Assembly (NCBI GenBank): GCA_046582635.1
Contig: JAYGEA010000056.1
Span: forward strand, 1-64,000
From: GCA-2731375 sp046582635
GTDB taxonomy: Bacteria; Pseudomonadota; Alphaproteobacteria; GCA-2731375
Direction: 5' to 3'
DNA: 64,000 nt
Shown: positions 24,701 through 34,099 of the stretch, one piece after another
How positions within the stretch are numbered: position 1 is the first letter of the stretch
How the letters are laid out: each line of letters starts with the position of its first letter
Position numbers and translations under genes: made by a program
Notes under the pieces: model-generated
Told to the model about the DNA's origin: nothing
What the model saw: the letters and a program-made list of their open reading frames with translations, nothing else
Database searches by the model: none

Positions 24701-26134
24701 ATGATTACCATTGAAACATATAGGGACAAGTTGGTGGCCGTGTTCGGTCTGGGCCGCAGCGGCCTGTCGGCGGTCCGGGCCCTGGTCGCGGGCGGGGCCG
24801 AGGTGCTGGTCTGGGATGATGATCCCAACCGCCGCTCGGACGCGGTCGGCCTCGGTGGGCGGACGGCCGAACCCTCGATCGAAAACTGGCGGGGCATTGC
24901 CGCCCTGGTGTTAAGCCCCGGCGTACCCTTGACCCATCCCCATCCCCATCCGGTGGTAGGCCTGGCGAACAAACTGGGGGCCGAGATCATCGGCGACGTG
25001 GAGCTGTTCGCCCGCGGCCGGCCCTTGGCCAATATCGCCGCCATTACCGGCACCAACGGCAAATCCACCACCACATCACTGTTGAAACACCTATTGGCGG
25101 CCGCCGGGCGGCGGGTGGAAGCCGGCGCCAATCTGGGCCGGCCCGTGCTGGATTTCGAAATTCTCGGGCCCGGTGACGATTATCTGTTGGAGCTGTCATC
25201 GTATCAGATCGATCTGACCACGGGCCTGCGCCCGACGGTGGTGGCCTGGCTGAATATCAGTCCCGACCATCTGGACCGCCACGGCGGCATGGACGGCTAT
25301 GTGGCCGCCAAGCGCCGCCTGCTGGACATGGCCGGCGCCGATGCCGTTCTGGTCATTGGCGGCGATGACCCGCATTCGGCGCGGATTTGCCGCGACATGG
25401 CCGCCACGGGCCGCCGGGTGGTGGAGATCGCCGTCGGCCGCGAGATTGCGGACGGCCTGTATGCCTTGGATGGCCGGCTGTTCCGCGCCGGCGTGGCGGA
25501 TGCGATCGCCGATCTGTCCGGCATCGAAACCCTGCGCGGGGCCCATAACTGGCAAAACGTCGCTGCCGCCTTTGCCATAGCCGAGGCCCTGGGACTGACG
25601 CCTGAACAAATTGTTCCCGCCCTGTCCAGCTATCCCGGCCTGCCCCACCGCATGGAACTGGTGGCCCACCATGACAACGTCATGTTCGTCAACGATAGCA
25701 AGGCGACCAATGGCTCTGCCGCCGCCCATGCCCTGGCCGCCTATGACAATATCTACTGGATCGCCGGCGGCATCGCCAAGCAAGGCGGCATCAGCGGCCT
25801 TGGCGAATATTTCGCCTCGATCAAGCGCGCCTATTTGATCGGCGAGGCGGCATCGTCCTTTGCCCGGGCGCTGGACGGCAAGTTGCCCTATGAACAATCC
25901 GGCGACCTGGTCACCGCCGTCCACGCCGCCCATGACGCGGCTGCGGTGCGTGGCGGCGTGGTGCTGTTGTCGCCGGCCTGCGCCAGCTTTGACCAGTTTG
26001 CCTCCTTCGAAGATCGCGGCAAGCGGTTCCGCGACATTGCCCAGGACATCGCCGGCAGAAGCATCGGGGGCAACGAGGGCAACGGAATCGGGGGTAATGG
26101 CCATCCGCGCCGCGCGGCGGGAGGTGCGTTTTGA
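24701..26134 (+). CDS. murD: UDP-MurNAc-L-alanine:D-glutamate ligase MurD
   Basis: A 477-residue Mur ligase that adds D-Glu to UDP-MurNAc-L-Ala. Motifs: VFGLGRSGLSAVRAL at the start, ATP loop ITGTNGKSTTTSLL near residue 118, ELSSYQIDLT, NISPDHLDRHGGM and VNDSKATNGSAAAHAL near residue 330, then LLSPACASFDQFASFEDRG. A Gly-rich tail of about 30 residues is longer than usual. It overlaps the TTG start of ftsW by 4 bases. Confidence 0.97.
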   Translation: MITIETYRDKLVAVFGLGRSGLSAVRALVAGGAEVLVWDDDPNRRSDAVGLGGRTAEPSIENWRGIAALVLSPGVPLTHPHPHPVVGLANKLGAEIIGDVELFARGRPLANIAAITGTNGKSTTTSLLKHLLAAAGRRVEAGANLGRPVLDFEILGPGDDYLLELSSYQIDLTTGLRPTVVAWLNISPDHLDRHGGMDGYVAAKRRLLDMAGADAVLVIGGDDPHSARICRDMAATGRRVVEIAVGREIADGLYALDGRLFRAGVADAIADLSGIETLRGAHNWQNVAAAFAIAEALGLTPEQIVPALSSYPGLPHRMELVAHHDNVMFVNDSKATNGSAAAHALAAYDNIYWIAGGIAKQGGISGLGEYFASIKRAYLIGEAASSFARALDGKLPYEQSGDLVTAVHAAHDAAAVRGGVVLLSPACASFDQFASFEDRGKRFRDIAQDIAGRSIGGNEGNGIGGNGHPRRAAGGAF

Positions 26135-27255
26135 TTTCCTTCGCGCGCACGGATACCTCTCTCGTTGGCCGCTGGTGGTGGACCGTCGATCGCTGGACCC
26201 TGCTGGCCGTGGCGCTGTTGATCGCCATCGGCACCTTGCTGACCCTGGCGGCCAGCCCGGCGGTGGCGGAAAAACTGCGCCTGGACAGCCAGCATTTTGT
26301 TTTGCGTCAGGCGATTTTCCTGCCTCTCGCCATGGCCGTCATGTTCGTGGTCTCGTTGATGAGCCCGCGTGGCGTGCGCCGTATTTCCGTGGTCGGCTTG
26401 GCCGTCAGCCTGGTCCTTGTCGTCGCCACCCTGTTCCTGGGCGCCGAGATCAAGGGCGCCACCCGCTGGCTGCAGTTCGCCGGTCTGTCCATTCAACCAT
26501 CGGAATTCGTCAAACCGTGTTTTGCCGTCGTTGCCGCCTGGATGCTGGCCGAGCAAGGCCGCCGGGAAGGGGTTCCGGGCGGCTTGATCTGCTGTGCATT
26601 GTTTGCCCTGGTCGCCTGGCTGCTGGTATCGCAGCCGGATCTGGGCATGACCGCCGTGGTGGCCGTGGTTTGGTTCGGACAATGTTTTATTGCCGGGCTG
26701 CCCATGCTGTGGGTCGGCGTGCTGGCGGGGCTGGGCCTGATCGGGGCGGTCGCGGCCTATGCCACCATTCCCCATGTGGCCAGCCGCATCGACCGCTTCC
26801 TGGATCCCGCCTCGGGCGACAGCTATCAGATCGACCGGGCCATGGATGCTTTTGGCCAAGGCGGCCTGTTCGGGCGGGGGCCGGGCGAGGGCATGGTCAA
26901 ACGGGTGCTGCCCGATGCCCACACGGATTTCATCTTTTCCGTGGCGGGCGAGGAATTCGGCCTTATCGCCTGCCTGATCATCGTCGCCCTGTTCGGCTTC
27001 ATCACCCTGCGCGGCTTTGCCCGTCTGCTGCGGGAAGAGGATCTGTTCGTGCTGCTGGCCGCCGCCGGGCTGCTGACCCAGTTCGGCCTGCAGGCGGTGA
27101 TCAACATCGGCGTCAACGTCAATCTGCTGCCCACCAAGGGCATGACCCTGCCGTTCATTTCCTATGGCGGCTCTTCCATGCTGGCCCTGGCCCTGGCCAT
27201 GGGCATGGTGCTGGCCCTGACCCGCCGGCGCCCCAATCTTGGGGGATTGCCATGA
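26131..27255 (+). CDS. ftsW: Septal peptidoglycan glycosyltransferase FtsW
   Basis: A 374-residue SEDS-family membrane protein with about ten transmembrane helices that polymerises lipid II at the septum together with FtsI. Family segments: GATRWLQFAGLSIQPSEFVK near residue 110, DSYQIDRAMDAFGQGGLFGRG near residue 230, DAHTDFIFSVAGEEFG, and TKGMTLPFISYGGSSM near residue 335. The start is TTG at 26131, overlapping the murD stop; murG overlaps at the other end by 4 bases. Confidence 0.96.
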   Translation: MISFARTDTSLVGRWWWTVDRWTLLAVALLIAIGTLLTLAASPAVAEKLRLDSQHFVLRQAIFLPLAMAVMFVVSLMSPRGVRRISVVGLAVSLVLVVATLFLGAEIKGATRWLQFAGLSIQPSEFVKPCFAVVAAWMLAEQGRREGVPGGLICCALFALVAWLLVSQPDLGMTAVVAVVWFGQCFIAGLPMLWVGVLAGLGLIGAVAAYATIPHVASRIDRFLDPASGDSYQIDRAMDAFGQGGLFGRGPGEGMVKRVLPDAHTDFIFSVAGEEFGLIACLIIVALFGFITLRGFARLLREEDLFVLLAAAGLLTQFGLQAVINIGVNVNLLPTKGMTLPFISYGGSSMLALALAMGMVLALTRRRPNLGGLP

Positions 27256-28370
27256 GCAGAACAATCATGTTGGCGGCGGGCGGCACCGGCGGCCATGTCT
27301 TTCCGGCCCAGGCCCTGGCGGCGGAACTGGACCGGCGGGGCCGCTTGGTGGATATCGTTACCGACCGGCGCGGCGACGATTACGCCGACCGCTTTCCCGG
27401 TCAGACCATCCATCGCATCGCCGCCGCCACGCCATCGGGGCGAAGCATCATGGGCAAAATCATGGCGGCGGCCCGCATCGCACGGGGCACCCTCCAGGCC
27501 CACCGCCTGATCCGGCGCATTGAGCCGGTCGCCGTGGTCGGTTTCGGCGGCTATCCGGCCCTGCCGACCATGTTGGCGGCCATCGCATCGTCCACACCCC
27601 GCATGGTGCACGAACAAAACGCCATACTGGGCCGGGTCAACCGCATGGTCTCCACGCGGGTCGATGCCATTGCGACATCCTTCCCGGTGACCAGGAATTT
27701 GCCGCAAAACGATGCGCAGCCAAAACTTGTGACCGGCAACCCGGTTCGTGACGATATTCAGGTCCTGGCAACGGCTTCCTATGTGGCGCCACGCCCTGAA
27801 GAGCCGTTCCAGTTGCTGGTGTTTGGCGGCAGTCAAGGCACCCGCAGTTTTTCCCAGGTCATTCCCCAGGCTTTATTGGCGCTGCCTGTTCATCAACGCG
27901 ACTGCTTGCGCGTGGCCCAGCAATGCAGGGCGGAAGACTTGGATGCTGTTGGGGAAACCTACGCCCAAGCCGGCATCGAAGCCCAAACGGCGACATTTTT
28001 TGACGACATGCCTGCGCGATTGAAGGCTGCCCATCTGGTCATCGCCCGAAGCGGCGCGGGCACGGTCAGTGAACTGGCCGTTGCCGGCCGGCCCAGCGTG
28101 CTGGTGCCCTACCCCCACGCCACCGACGATCATCAGACCTGTAACGCCGAAGTGCTAAGTTCCGTTGGCGGTGCCTGGGTATTGCCTGAAGCCGACTTGA
28201 CGCCGGCAATCTTGAGCAAACATCTAAGCAAGCTGATAGCCGATCCCGCGCTGCTTGGCGATGCGGCCCGGGCGGCCCATGGCCGGGGGCAACCGAATGC
28301 CGCCCAGTTACTGGCGGACGTGGTGGAAGCCTTGGCGGCTAACGAACTGGGCGGGAGGGTTGCGGCATGA
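27252..28370 (+). CDS. murG: UDP-GlcNAc:lipid I glycosyltransferase MurG
   Basis: A 372-residue peripheral membrane glycosyltransferase (GT28) that turns lipid I into lipid II. The N-terminal glycine motif AAGGTGGHVFPAQALA, VGFGGYPALPTM near residue 97, HEQNAILGRVNRM near residue 118, and the C-terminal UDP-GlcNAc site with FGGSQGTRSFSQ, ARSGAGTVSELAVAGRPSVL and PYPHATDDHQ are all present. The frame is open far upstream, but the ATG at 27252 gives the correct family N-terminus and overlaps the ftsW stop. Confidence 0.97.
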   Translation: MSRTIMLAAGGTGGHVFPAQALAAELDRRGRLVDIVTDRRGDDYADRFPGQTIHRIAAATPSGRSIMGKIMAAARIARGTLQAHRLIRRIEPVAVVGFGGYPALPTMLAAIASSTPRMVHEQNAILGRVNRMVSTRVDAIATSFPVTRNLPQNDAQPKLVTGNPVRDDIQVLATASYVAPRPEEPFQLLVFGGSQGTRSFSQVIPQALLALPVHQRDCLRVAQQCRAEDLDAVGETYAQAGIEAQTATFFDDMPARLKAAHLVIARSGAGTVSELAVAGRPSVLVPYPHATDDHQTCNAEVLSSVGGAWVLPEADLTPAILSKHLSKLIADPALLGDAARAAHGRGQPNAAQLLADVVEALAANELGGRVAA

Positions 28371-29815
28371 GATCCCTGCCCCTGGATATCGGCGTCATTC
28401 ACTTTGTCGGCATCGGCGGTATCGGCATGAGCGGCATCGCCGAGGTCATGCATAACCTGGGCTATGAGGTACAGGGCAGCGACCAAGCGGAGGGCGCCAA
28501 TGTGATCCGCCTGCGCCAATTGGGTATCACGGCGATGATCGGCCATGTGGCGGAGAACCTGGGCGCGGCCCGGGTGGTGGTGATCTCCTCCGCCGTGGGG
28601 CCGGACAATCCGGAGGTCGTCGCGGCGCGGGAGGCCATGATCCCCGTGGTGCGCCGGGCCGAGATGCTGGCCGAACTGATGCGGTTGAAATGGGCCATCG
28701 CCGTGGCCGGCACCCATGGCAAGACCACCACCACATCCATGGTCGCCGCCATACTGGACCAAGCCGATTATGACCCGACGGTGATCAACGGCGGCATCAT
28801 CAACGCCTATGGCACCAATGCCCGTCTGGGCGCCGGCGATTGGATGGTGGTGGAGGCGGACGAGAGCGACGGCAGCTTCACCAAACTGCCCGCCACCATC
28901 GCCATCGTCACCAACATGAATCCCGAGCATCTGGATTTCTATGGCGATTTCGAGACCGAGCGCGCCGCTTTTCAAAGTTTTATCGAAAACCTGCCTTTCT
29001 ATGGCTTCGCCGTGATGTGCCTGGATCATCCGGAGGTCCAGGCCCTGGTGGGACGTATTTCGGACCGGCGCATTCTGACCTATGGCTTCTCGCCCCAGGC
29101 CGCGGTGCGCGCCGTCAATGTTACCGCCACGGCCACGGGCATGGCGTTCGATGTGGAACTGGTGGACCGGGCGCCAAATGTTAGTGGCGACGAGACGCGG
29201 GTCATCTCCGGTTTCCATCTGCCCATGCACGGTGAACATAATGTCCTCAACGCCCTCTCGGCCATTGCCGTCGGCTGGGAAATGAAGATCACCGATGCCA
29301 ACCTGGTCGCCGCACTGGCCGGATTTGCCGGCGTCAAACGCCGCTTCACCAAGACTGGAGAGGTCGGCGGGATCACGGTGATTGACGACTACGGCCACCA
29401 TCCCGTCGAGATCACCGCCGTGCTGCGCGCCGCCCGCGCCGCCACCAAGGGACGTATCATCGCCGTCGTTCAACCCCACCGCTTCACCCGGCTGCGTGAT
29501 CTGTTCGAAGAGTTCTGCACCTGTTTCAACGATGCCGACACGGTGGTGGTGGCCAACGTGCATGCCGCCGGGGAAACTGAAATCGAAGGCATTGACCGCG
29601 ACGCCATGGTGGCGGGATTGCTGGCCCGCGGCCACCGCCGGGTTCTGCCCCTGCACGGGGCGGAGGATCTGCCGGGCCTGATCGCCGGTGAAGCCGCATC
29701 CGGCGACATGGTCGTCTGCCTGGGCGCGGGAACCATTACCGCCTGGGCCAATGCCTTGCCGGAGCAATTAGCGCCCTTGCTAGCCGGCCCGAAACTGGCG
29801 GGTGGCGCGGCATGA
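28367..29815 (+). CDS. murC: UDP-MurNAc-L-alanine ligase MurC
   Basis: A 482-residue Mur ligase for the first amino acid of the stem peptide. HFVGIGGIGMSGIAEVM is the N-terminal nucleotide-binding motif. The ATP loop is AGTHGKTTTTSMVA near residue 115, then VVEADESDGSF, TNMNPEHLDFYG, and IDDYGHHPVEI with PHRFTRLRDLFEEF in the C-terminal domain. It overlaps murG and murB by 4 bases each. Confidence 0.97.
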   Translation: MRSLPLDIGVIHFVGIGGIGMSGIAEVMHNLGYEVQGSDQAEGANVIRLRQLGITAMIGHVAENLGAARVVVISSAVGPDNPEVVAAREAMIPVVRRAEMLAELMRLKWAIAVAGTHGKTTTTSMVAAILDQADYDPTVINGGIINAYGTNARLGAGDWMVVEADESDGSFTKLPATIAIVTNMNPEHLDFYGDFETERAAFQSFIENLPFYGFAVMCLDHPEVQALVGRISDRRILTYGFSPQAAVRAVNVTATATGMAFDVELVDRAPNVSGDETRVISGFHLPMHGEHNVLNALSAIAVGWEMKITDANLVAALAGFAGVKRRFTKTGEVGGITVIDDYGHHPVEITAVLRAARAATKGRIIAVVQPHRFTRLRDLFEEFCTCFNDADTVVVANVHAAGETEIEGIDRDAMVAGLLARGHRRVLPLHGAEDLPGLIAGEAASGDMVVCLGAGTITAWANALPEQLAPLLAGPKLAGGAA

Positions 29816-30789
29816 TGGCGGCCTTGCAACATGACCGGGACCTGCTGGCGCGCCTGCCGAAGGTGCGGGGCCGTTATGTGGCGCACGTGGAATTGGCGGG
29901 CAGCACCTGGTTCCGGGTCGGCGGCGGGGCGGATGTTGTCTTTCGCCCCGAGGACAGCAGGGATCTGGCAACGTTTCTGGCCGCCGGCCCCAAGGATATT
30001 CCCCGCACGGTGCTGGGCCTGGGTTCGAACCTGTTGGTCCGTGACGGCGGCGTGCGCGGCGTGGTGATCCGTATGGACCGCGCCTTTAACAAGATCGAGG
30101 TGGACGGTGAATACGTGACCGCCGGCGCGGGTGTGTTGGACGTCAATCTAGCCCGGGTCTGCCGCGATGCCGGTCTGGGCGGGTTCGAGTTCATGCGCGG
30201 CATTCCCGGCACCATCGGCGGCGGCCTGGCGATGAACGGCGGCGCCTATGGCCGGTCATTCCACGACGGACTGATCTGGGCCGAAGCGGTGGATGGCGGC
30301 GGCAAGACGCATCGTGCCAGCCTGGACGAATTGGACTTAAGCTACCGCCATTGCGGCGCCCCGGGCGATTGGATTTTCACCGCCGCGCACTTCCGGGGCA
30401 CCAAAGGCGGCCAGGATGATATTTCCGCCCGCATGCGCGCGGTCAGCCAGGCCCGCAAGGACAGCCAGCCCGTCAACACCCGCACGGGGGGCAGTACCTT
30501 CAAAAATCCCGGCGGGGAAAACCCCAACGGCTCCAAAGCCTGGGAATTGATTGACCAAGCCGGCTGCCGCGGTTTGGTACGTGGCGGGGCGCAGGTCTCG
30601 GAACTGCACTGTAATTTCCTGATCAACACCGGAGAGGCCACCGCCGCCGACCTGGAAGCCCTGGGCGAGGAAGTTCGCCGCCGGGTGCAGGTTCACAGCG
30701 GCATCATGCTGCAATGGGAAATCCGCATCATCGGCGAACACGGCCCCGATTATGTGCCGGAGCTGATCCCCGGGGAGGTGGCGTCATGA
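29812..30789 (+). CDS. murB: UDP-N-acetylenolpyruvoylglucosamine reductase MurB
   Basis: A 325-residue FAD enzyme that reduces enolpyruvyl-UDP-GlcNAc to UDP-MurNAc with NADPH. FAD-binding segments are TWFRVGGGADVVFRP and LGLGSNLLVRDGGVRG. Catalytic parts are FMRGIPGTIGGGLAMNGGAYG and RTGGSTFKNP, where the Ser is the proton donor, then LHCNFLINTGEATAADL. Two ATG codons in tandem at 29812 and 29815 both fit. It overlaps murC and ddl by 4 bases each. Confidence 0.97.
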   Translation: MMAALQHDRDLLARLPKVRGRYVAHVELAGSTWFRVGGGADVVFRPEDSRDLATFLAAGPKDIPRTVLGLGSNLLVRDGGVRGVVIRMDRAFNKIEVDGEYVTAGAGVLDVNLARVCRDAGLGGFEFMRGIPGTIGGGLAMNGGAYGRSFHDGLIWAEAVDGGGKTHRASLDELDLSYRHCGAPGDWIFTAAHFRGTKGGQDDISARMRAVSQARKDSQPVNTRTGGSTFKNPGGENPNGSKAWELIDQAGCRGLVRGGAQVSELHCNFLINTGEATAADLEALGEEVRRRVQVHSGIMLQWEIRIIGEHGPDYVPELIPGEVAS

Positions 30790-31697
30790 GCGCCCATGTC
30801 GCGGTCCTGATGGGCGGCCGCTCGGCCGAGCGCCAGGTCTCGTTAACCTCCGGCCGGGATTGCGCCGCGGCCTTGCGGGTGGCCGGCTACCAGGTCAGTG
30901 AAATTGATGCCGGTGATGATTTGGTCGACCGGTTGGTGGAGCTGAAACCCGACGTGGTGTTCAACGCCCTGCATGGCCGCTGGGGCGAGGACGGCTGTGT
31001 CCAGGGCCTGTTGGAATGGCTGCGGCTGCCCTATACCCATTCCGGCGTGCGCGCCTCGGCCATGGCCATGGACAAGCCCTCCTCCCTGGAAGTCTTCCGC
31101 TCCCATGGCATTCCCTGCCCCGAAGGCAGCCTGACCACCGTGGCGGCGGTCAACGCGCAGGACCCCCTGGAACGCCCCTATGTGGTGAAACCGCCCAATG
31201 AAGGGTCCACTTTCGGCGTGCGGATCGTGCGGCCGGGCGACAACAACCCACCCATTGGCCCCAATTGGCAGTTTGGCGAGCAGGTTCTGGCCGAACGTTA
31301 TATCCCCGGCCGGGAGCTGACCGTCGCGGTCTTGGACGGCAAGGCCCTGGGCGTCACGGACATTCGCACCGACGACGGTTTCTATGATTACGACGCCAAA
31401 TATACGGCGGGCGGCTCCCGCCATATCGTGCCGGCACCGGTGCACGAGGAGATTTATGCCCAGGCCCTGGAGCTGTCCGAACGGGCGCACAAGGCATTGG
31501 GTTGCCGCGGCGTCAGTCGCACCGATTTCCGCTATGACGACACCAAGGGCGAGCCGGGCCGGCTGTACATGCTGGAGATCAATACCCAGCCGGGCATGAC
31601 GCCAACCTCTTTGGTGCCGGAACTGGCCGCCCATTGCGGCATCGATTTTCCCTCTCTGGTGCAATGGATGGTGGAGGACGCCGGATGCGCGCGCTGA
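30786..31697 (+). CDS. ddl: D-alanine-D-alanine ligase
   Basis: A 303-residue ATP-grasp enzyme that makes D-Ala-D-Ala for MurF. HVAVLMGGRSAERQVSLTSG is the N-terminal motif with catalytic Glu and Ser residues. Then come HGRWGEDGCVQGLLE, YTHSGVRASAMAMDK, the ATP loop PPNEGSTFGVRIV, and the metal site LEINTQPGMTPTSLVPE. The ATG at 30786 overlaps murB by 4 bases; ftsQ begins inside its last codons. Confidence 0.97.
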   Translation: MSAHVAVLMGGRSAERQVSLTSGRDCAAALRVAGYQVSEIDAGDDLVDRLVELKPDVVFNALHGRWGEDGCVQGLLEWLRLPYTHSGVRASAMAMDKPSSLEVFRSHGIPCPEGSLTTVAAVNAQDPLERPYVVKPPNEGSTFGVRIVRPGDNNPPIGPNWQFGEQVLAERYIPGRELTVAVLDGKALGVTDIRTDDGFYDYDAKYTAGGSRHIVPAPVHEEIYAQALELSERAHKALGCRGVSRTDFRYDDTKGEPGRLYMLEINTQPGMTPTSLVPELAAHCGIDFPSLVQWMVEDAGCAR

Positions 31698-32560
31698 TGG
31701 ACCGCTTGACGCTGAACCAGGTAAGGACCGGCAGGAACCGCCGCCGCCCCGGGCGGACATCAACGCGCCGCCGGCTGCTCGTCGCCTGGGCAATGATTGG
31801 CGCCGTCGCCATTTCGTCCGCCGTCGGCGCCTGGCAACTGCGCCAAAGCGGCCTGATCGAACGGACCTACGTTACCCTGGCCGATGGGCTGTCGGACTGG
31901 AGCCGGAACCGCATCGTGGCGGCCGGCTTGGTGGTCCGGCATGTCTTTGTCACAGGGCGGGGCGAGACCACCAAGGGCCAGGTACTGGCCGCCATGAAGG
32001 TGGAGAGTGGCCAGTCGATCCTGAATTTCGATCCCGACGAGGCGCGCCTGCGCCTGCTGGAGCTTGGCTGGGTCAAGACCGCCCGCGTGGAACGCCGCCT
32101 GCCCGACACCATCGTCGTTCGCCTGGAAGAACGCAAAGCCCTGGCCCTGTGGCAGCACAAGGGCCGCCATGCCCTGATCGACCGGAGCGGCAGGACCATT
32201 ACCCGCCATAATCTGGGCCGCTTCGCCCATTTGCCCGTGGTTGTCGGCCAACAGGCCCCGCTTGCCGCCGCCGCCCTAATCGACATGCTGTCGCGCAAGC
32301 CGGCCCTGTTCGCGCAAGTGCGGGCGGCGGTGCGGATCGGTGGGCGGCGCTGGGATGTGCGCCTGAAAAACGGCATCAAGGTGTATCTGCCCGAATTGAA
32401 CGCCTTCGCGGCCTGGGTCCGGTTGGCGGAGCTGGCGGCCGAAAACCGCATTTTTGAACGGGATGTCGCGGCCATTGATCTGCGCCTGCCGGACCGGTTT
32501 GTGTTGCGCCTGACGCCCGCGGCAGCGGCGAAGAAAAACAAGAACGGGAAGGATACGTGA
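31685..32560 (+). CDS. ftsQ: Cell division protein FtsQ
   Basis: A 291-residue bitopic divisome protein. A very basic cytoplasmic N-terminus (RNRRRPGRTSTRRRL) is followed by one transmembrane helix (VAWAMIGAVAISSAVGA), a POTRA domain (VRHVFVTGRGETTKGQVLAAM) and the FtsQ beta domain with VERRLPDTIVVRLEERKALA. It recruits FtsL, FtsB and downstream proteins. The ATG at 31685 overlaps ddl by 13 bases. The Lys/Asn-rich end (AAAKKNKNGKDT) overlaps ftsA by 4 bases. Confidence 0.93.
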   Translation: MRALMDRLTLNQVRTGRNRRRPGRTSTRRRLLVAWAMIGAVAISSAVGAWQLRQSGLIERTYVTLADGLSDWSRNRIVAAGLVVRHVFVTGRGETTKGQVLAAMKVESGQSILNFDPDEARLRLLELGWVKTARVERRLPDTIVVRLEERKALALWQHKGRHALIDRSGRTITRHNLGRFAHLPVVVGQQAPLAAAALIDMLSRKPALFAQVRAAVRIGGRRWDVRLKNGIKVYLPELNAFAAWVRLAELAAENRIFERDVAAIDLRLPDRFVLRLTPAAAAKKNKNGKDT

Positions 32561-33846
32561 GCATGGCCGGGGGCAGGAATGGTCTGATCGCCGCCTTGGA
32601 TATTGGCAGTACCAAGGTTTGTTGTTTTATCGCCCGCCCCGACGCCGGCAACGGACATGCGGGCGGGCGCGTCAGCGGCATGCGGGTGATCGGCATCGGT
32701 CACCAGATCGCCAAGGGCATGCGCGCCGGCACCGTTGTGGATATGGACGCGGCGGAGGAAGCCGTGCGCGGCGCCGTGGATCAGGCCGAACGCATGGCCA
32801 AGGAACGGGTCGAAACGGTACTGTTGAGTTTCTCGGGCGGGCGGCCGGTCTCGCGCCTGATTGACGTGGAATCGGATATCGCCGGACACGAGATCGGCGA
32901 ACGTGACCTGAAGCGCGCCCTGGCCCAGGCCCATCTGCTGGCCCGGCGCAGCACCGAGGGGCGGGAGATCCTCAACGCCATTCCCGCCGGCTATACCATC
33001 GATGGCACGCCGGGATTTCGCGAACCGCGCGGCATGTTCGGGGCCCGGTTGGGCCTGCGCCTGCATGTGGTGTCGGCCGAGGTGGGTCCGTTGCGCAATG
33101 TGAAGCTGCTGGCGGAACGCTGCCATCTGGAAATATCCGCCCTGGTGGTCGCCCCCTACGCCTCCGGCCTGTCGACCCTGGTGGAGGACGAGATCGACCT
33201 GGGCGTCACCTTGATTGATATGGGCGGCGGCAGCACGGATGTGGCGGTGTTCTATGACGGCCATATGATCCATACCGATCAGGTGCCCGTGGGCGGCAAT
33301 CACGTGACCAACGATATTGCCCGCGGCCTGTCGACCTCCGCCGCCCATGCCGAACGCCTGAAAACCCTGCACGGCAGCGCCGTCGCCGGTCCCGACGACG
33401 AACACGCCATGGTCAGCGTGCCCCGGGTGGGCGAAAGCGGCGCGGACGCCGTGCAGCAGATCCCCCGCTCCATGCTGATCGGCATCATCCAGCCGCGGAT
33501 CGAAGAAACCCTGGAATTGGTCCGTGACCGCCTGCAAGCCTCGGGCCTGGCGCGGACCGCCGGCCGCCGCGCCGTGCTGACGGGGGGCGGTTCCCTGTTG
33601 ACCGGCGTACGGGAACATGCCGCGCGCGTCCTGGACAAACAGGTCAGGGTGGGCCGCCCCCTGGGCCTGCACGGCCTGGCCGAGGCCACGGAAGGGCCGG
33701 CCTTTGCCGCCGCCGCCGGGCTGTTGGCTTATGCCGACCGGGCGCCCGGAGAGGAACATTTGGCGGCCATGGCCGACGGCGGCCATGGCAACTGGGGCGA
33801 CGGCCGCATTCACCGCCTGGGCCGCTGGTTCAAGGAGAACTTCTAG
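32557..33846 (+). CDS. ftsA: Cell division protein FtsA
   Basis: A 429-residue actin-like ATPase that tethers FtsZ to the membrane. Nucleotide-binding motifs are LDIGSTKVCCFIA at the start, LIDMGGGSTDVAVFYDG near residue 223 and VLTGGGSLLTGVREHA near residue 340. The C-terminal RLGRWFKENF is an amphipathic membrane-targeting helix. The start is GTG at 32557 behind GGAAGGA, overlapping ftsQ by 4 bases; an ATG two codons later is possible. A 253-base gap with a palindromic repeat separates it from ftsZ. Confidence 0.96.
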   Translation: MSMAGGRNGLIAALDIGSTKVCCFIARPDAGNGHAGGRVSGMRVIGIGHQIAKGMRAGTVVDMDAAEEAVRGAVDQAERMAKERVETVLLSFSGGRPVSRLIDVESDIAGHEIGERDLKRALAQAHLLARRSTEGREILNAIPAGYTIDGTPGFREPRGMFGARLGLRLHVVSAEVGPLRNVKLLAERCHLEISALVVAPYASGLSTLVEDEIDLGVTLIDMGGGSTDVAVFYDGHMIHTDQVPVGGNHVTNDIARGLSTSAAHAERLKTLHGSAVAGPDDEHAMVSVPRVGESGADAVQQIPRSMLIGIIQPRIEETLELVRDRLQASGLARTAGRRAVLTGGGSLLTGVREHAARVLDKQVRVGRPLGLHGLAEATEGPAFAAAAGLLAYADRAPGEEHLAAMADGGHGNWGDGRIHRLGRWFKENF

Positions 33847-33899
33847 TCATGCCGACAACAACATTTCGATCCACCCTAAAACGTCACATCACACTATTA

Positions 33900-34000
33900 C
33901 CGTCATTGCCGGGCTCGACCCGGCAATCCAGAGCGACGAACGCAAATGTTCGCGGCTCTGGATTCCCGGATCTTCGCTTCGCTACGTCCGGGAATGACGG
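33900..34000. repeat. Intergenic palindromic repeat between ftsA and ftsZ
   Basis: Ends CCGTCATTGCCGG and CCGGGAATGACGG pair, with an inner stem CCAGAGC/GCTCTGG and a second CGAAC/GTTCG pairing. This is the well-known alphaproteobacterial type of dispersed palindrome with GTCATTGCCGGGCTTGACCCGGCAATCCAG-like ends (given here as consensus pieces only). It could influence mRNA stability or read-through into ftsZ. Only one copy lies in this window. Confidence 0.85.
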
Positions 34001-34099
34001 CGTTGGGTGCAGCCCGACCATTAATTCCAGTCCAACCATGCAGTGTTCATTGGCCACCGGCGCCGGCCACCGGCATCAATAGGTAGAGGAGACCTAATC

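Noticed and set aside
25860..27251. Long in-frame extension upstream of MurG
   Set aside because: It overlaps murD and ftsW in another frame; MurG family similarity begins exactly at the ATG at 27252.
31867..33813. 648-codon open frame antisense to ftsQ and ftsA
   Set aside because: It lies opposite two genes with clear motifs; the product has no recognisable domain and a His/Gly/Gln-rich composition typical of antisense frames in GC-rich DNA.
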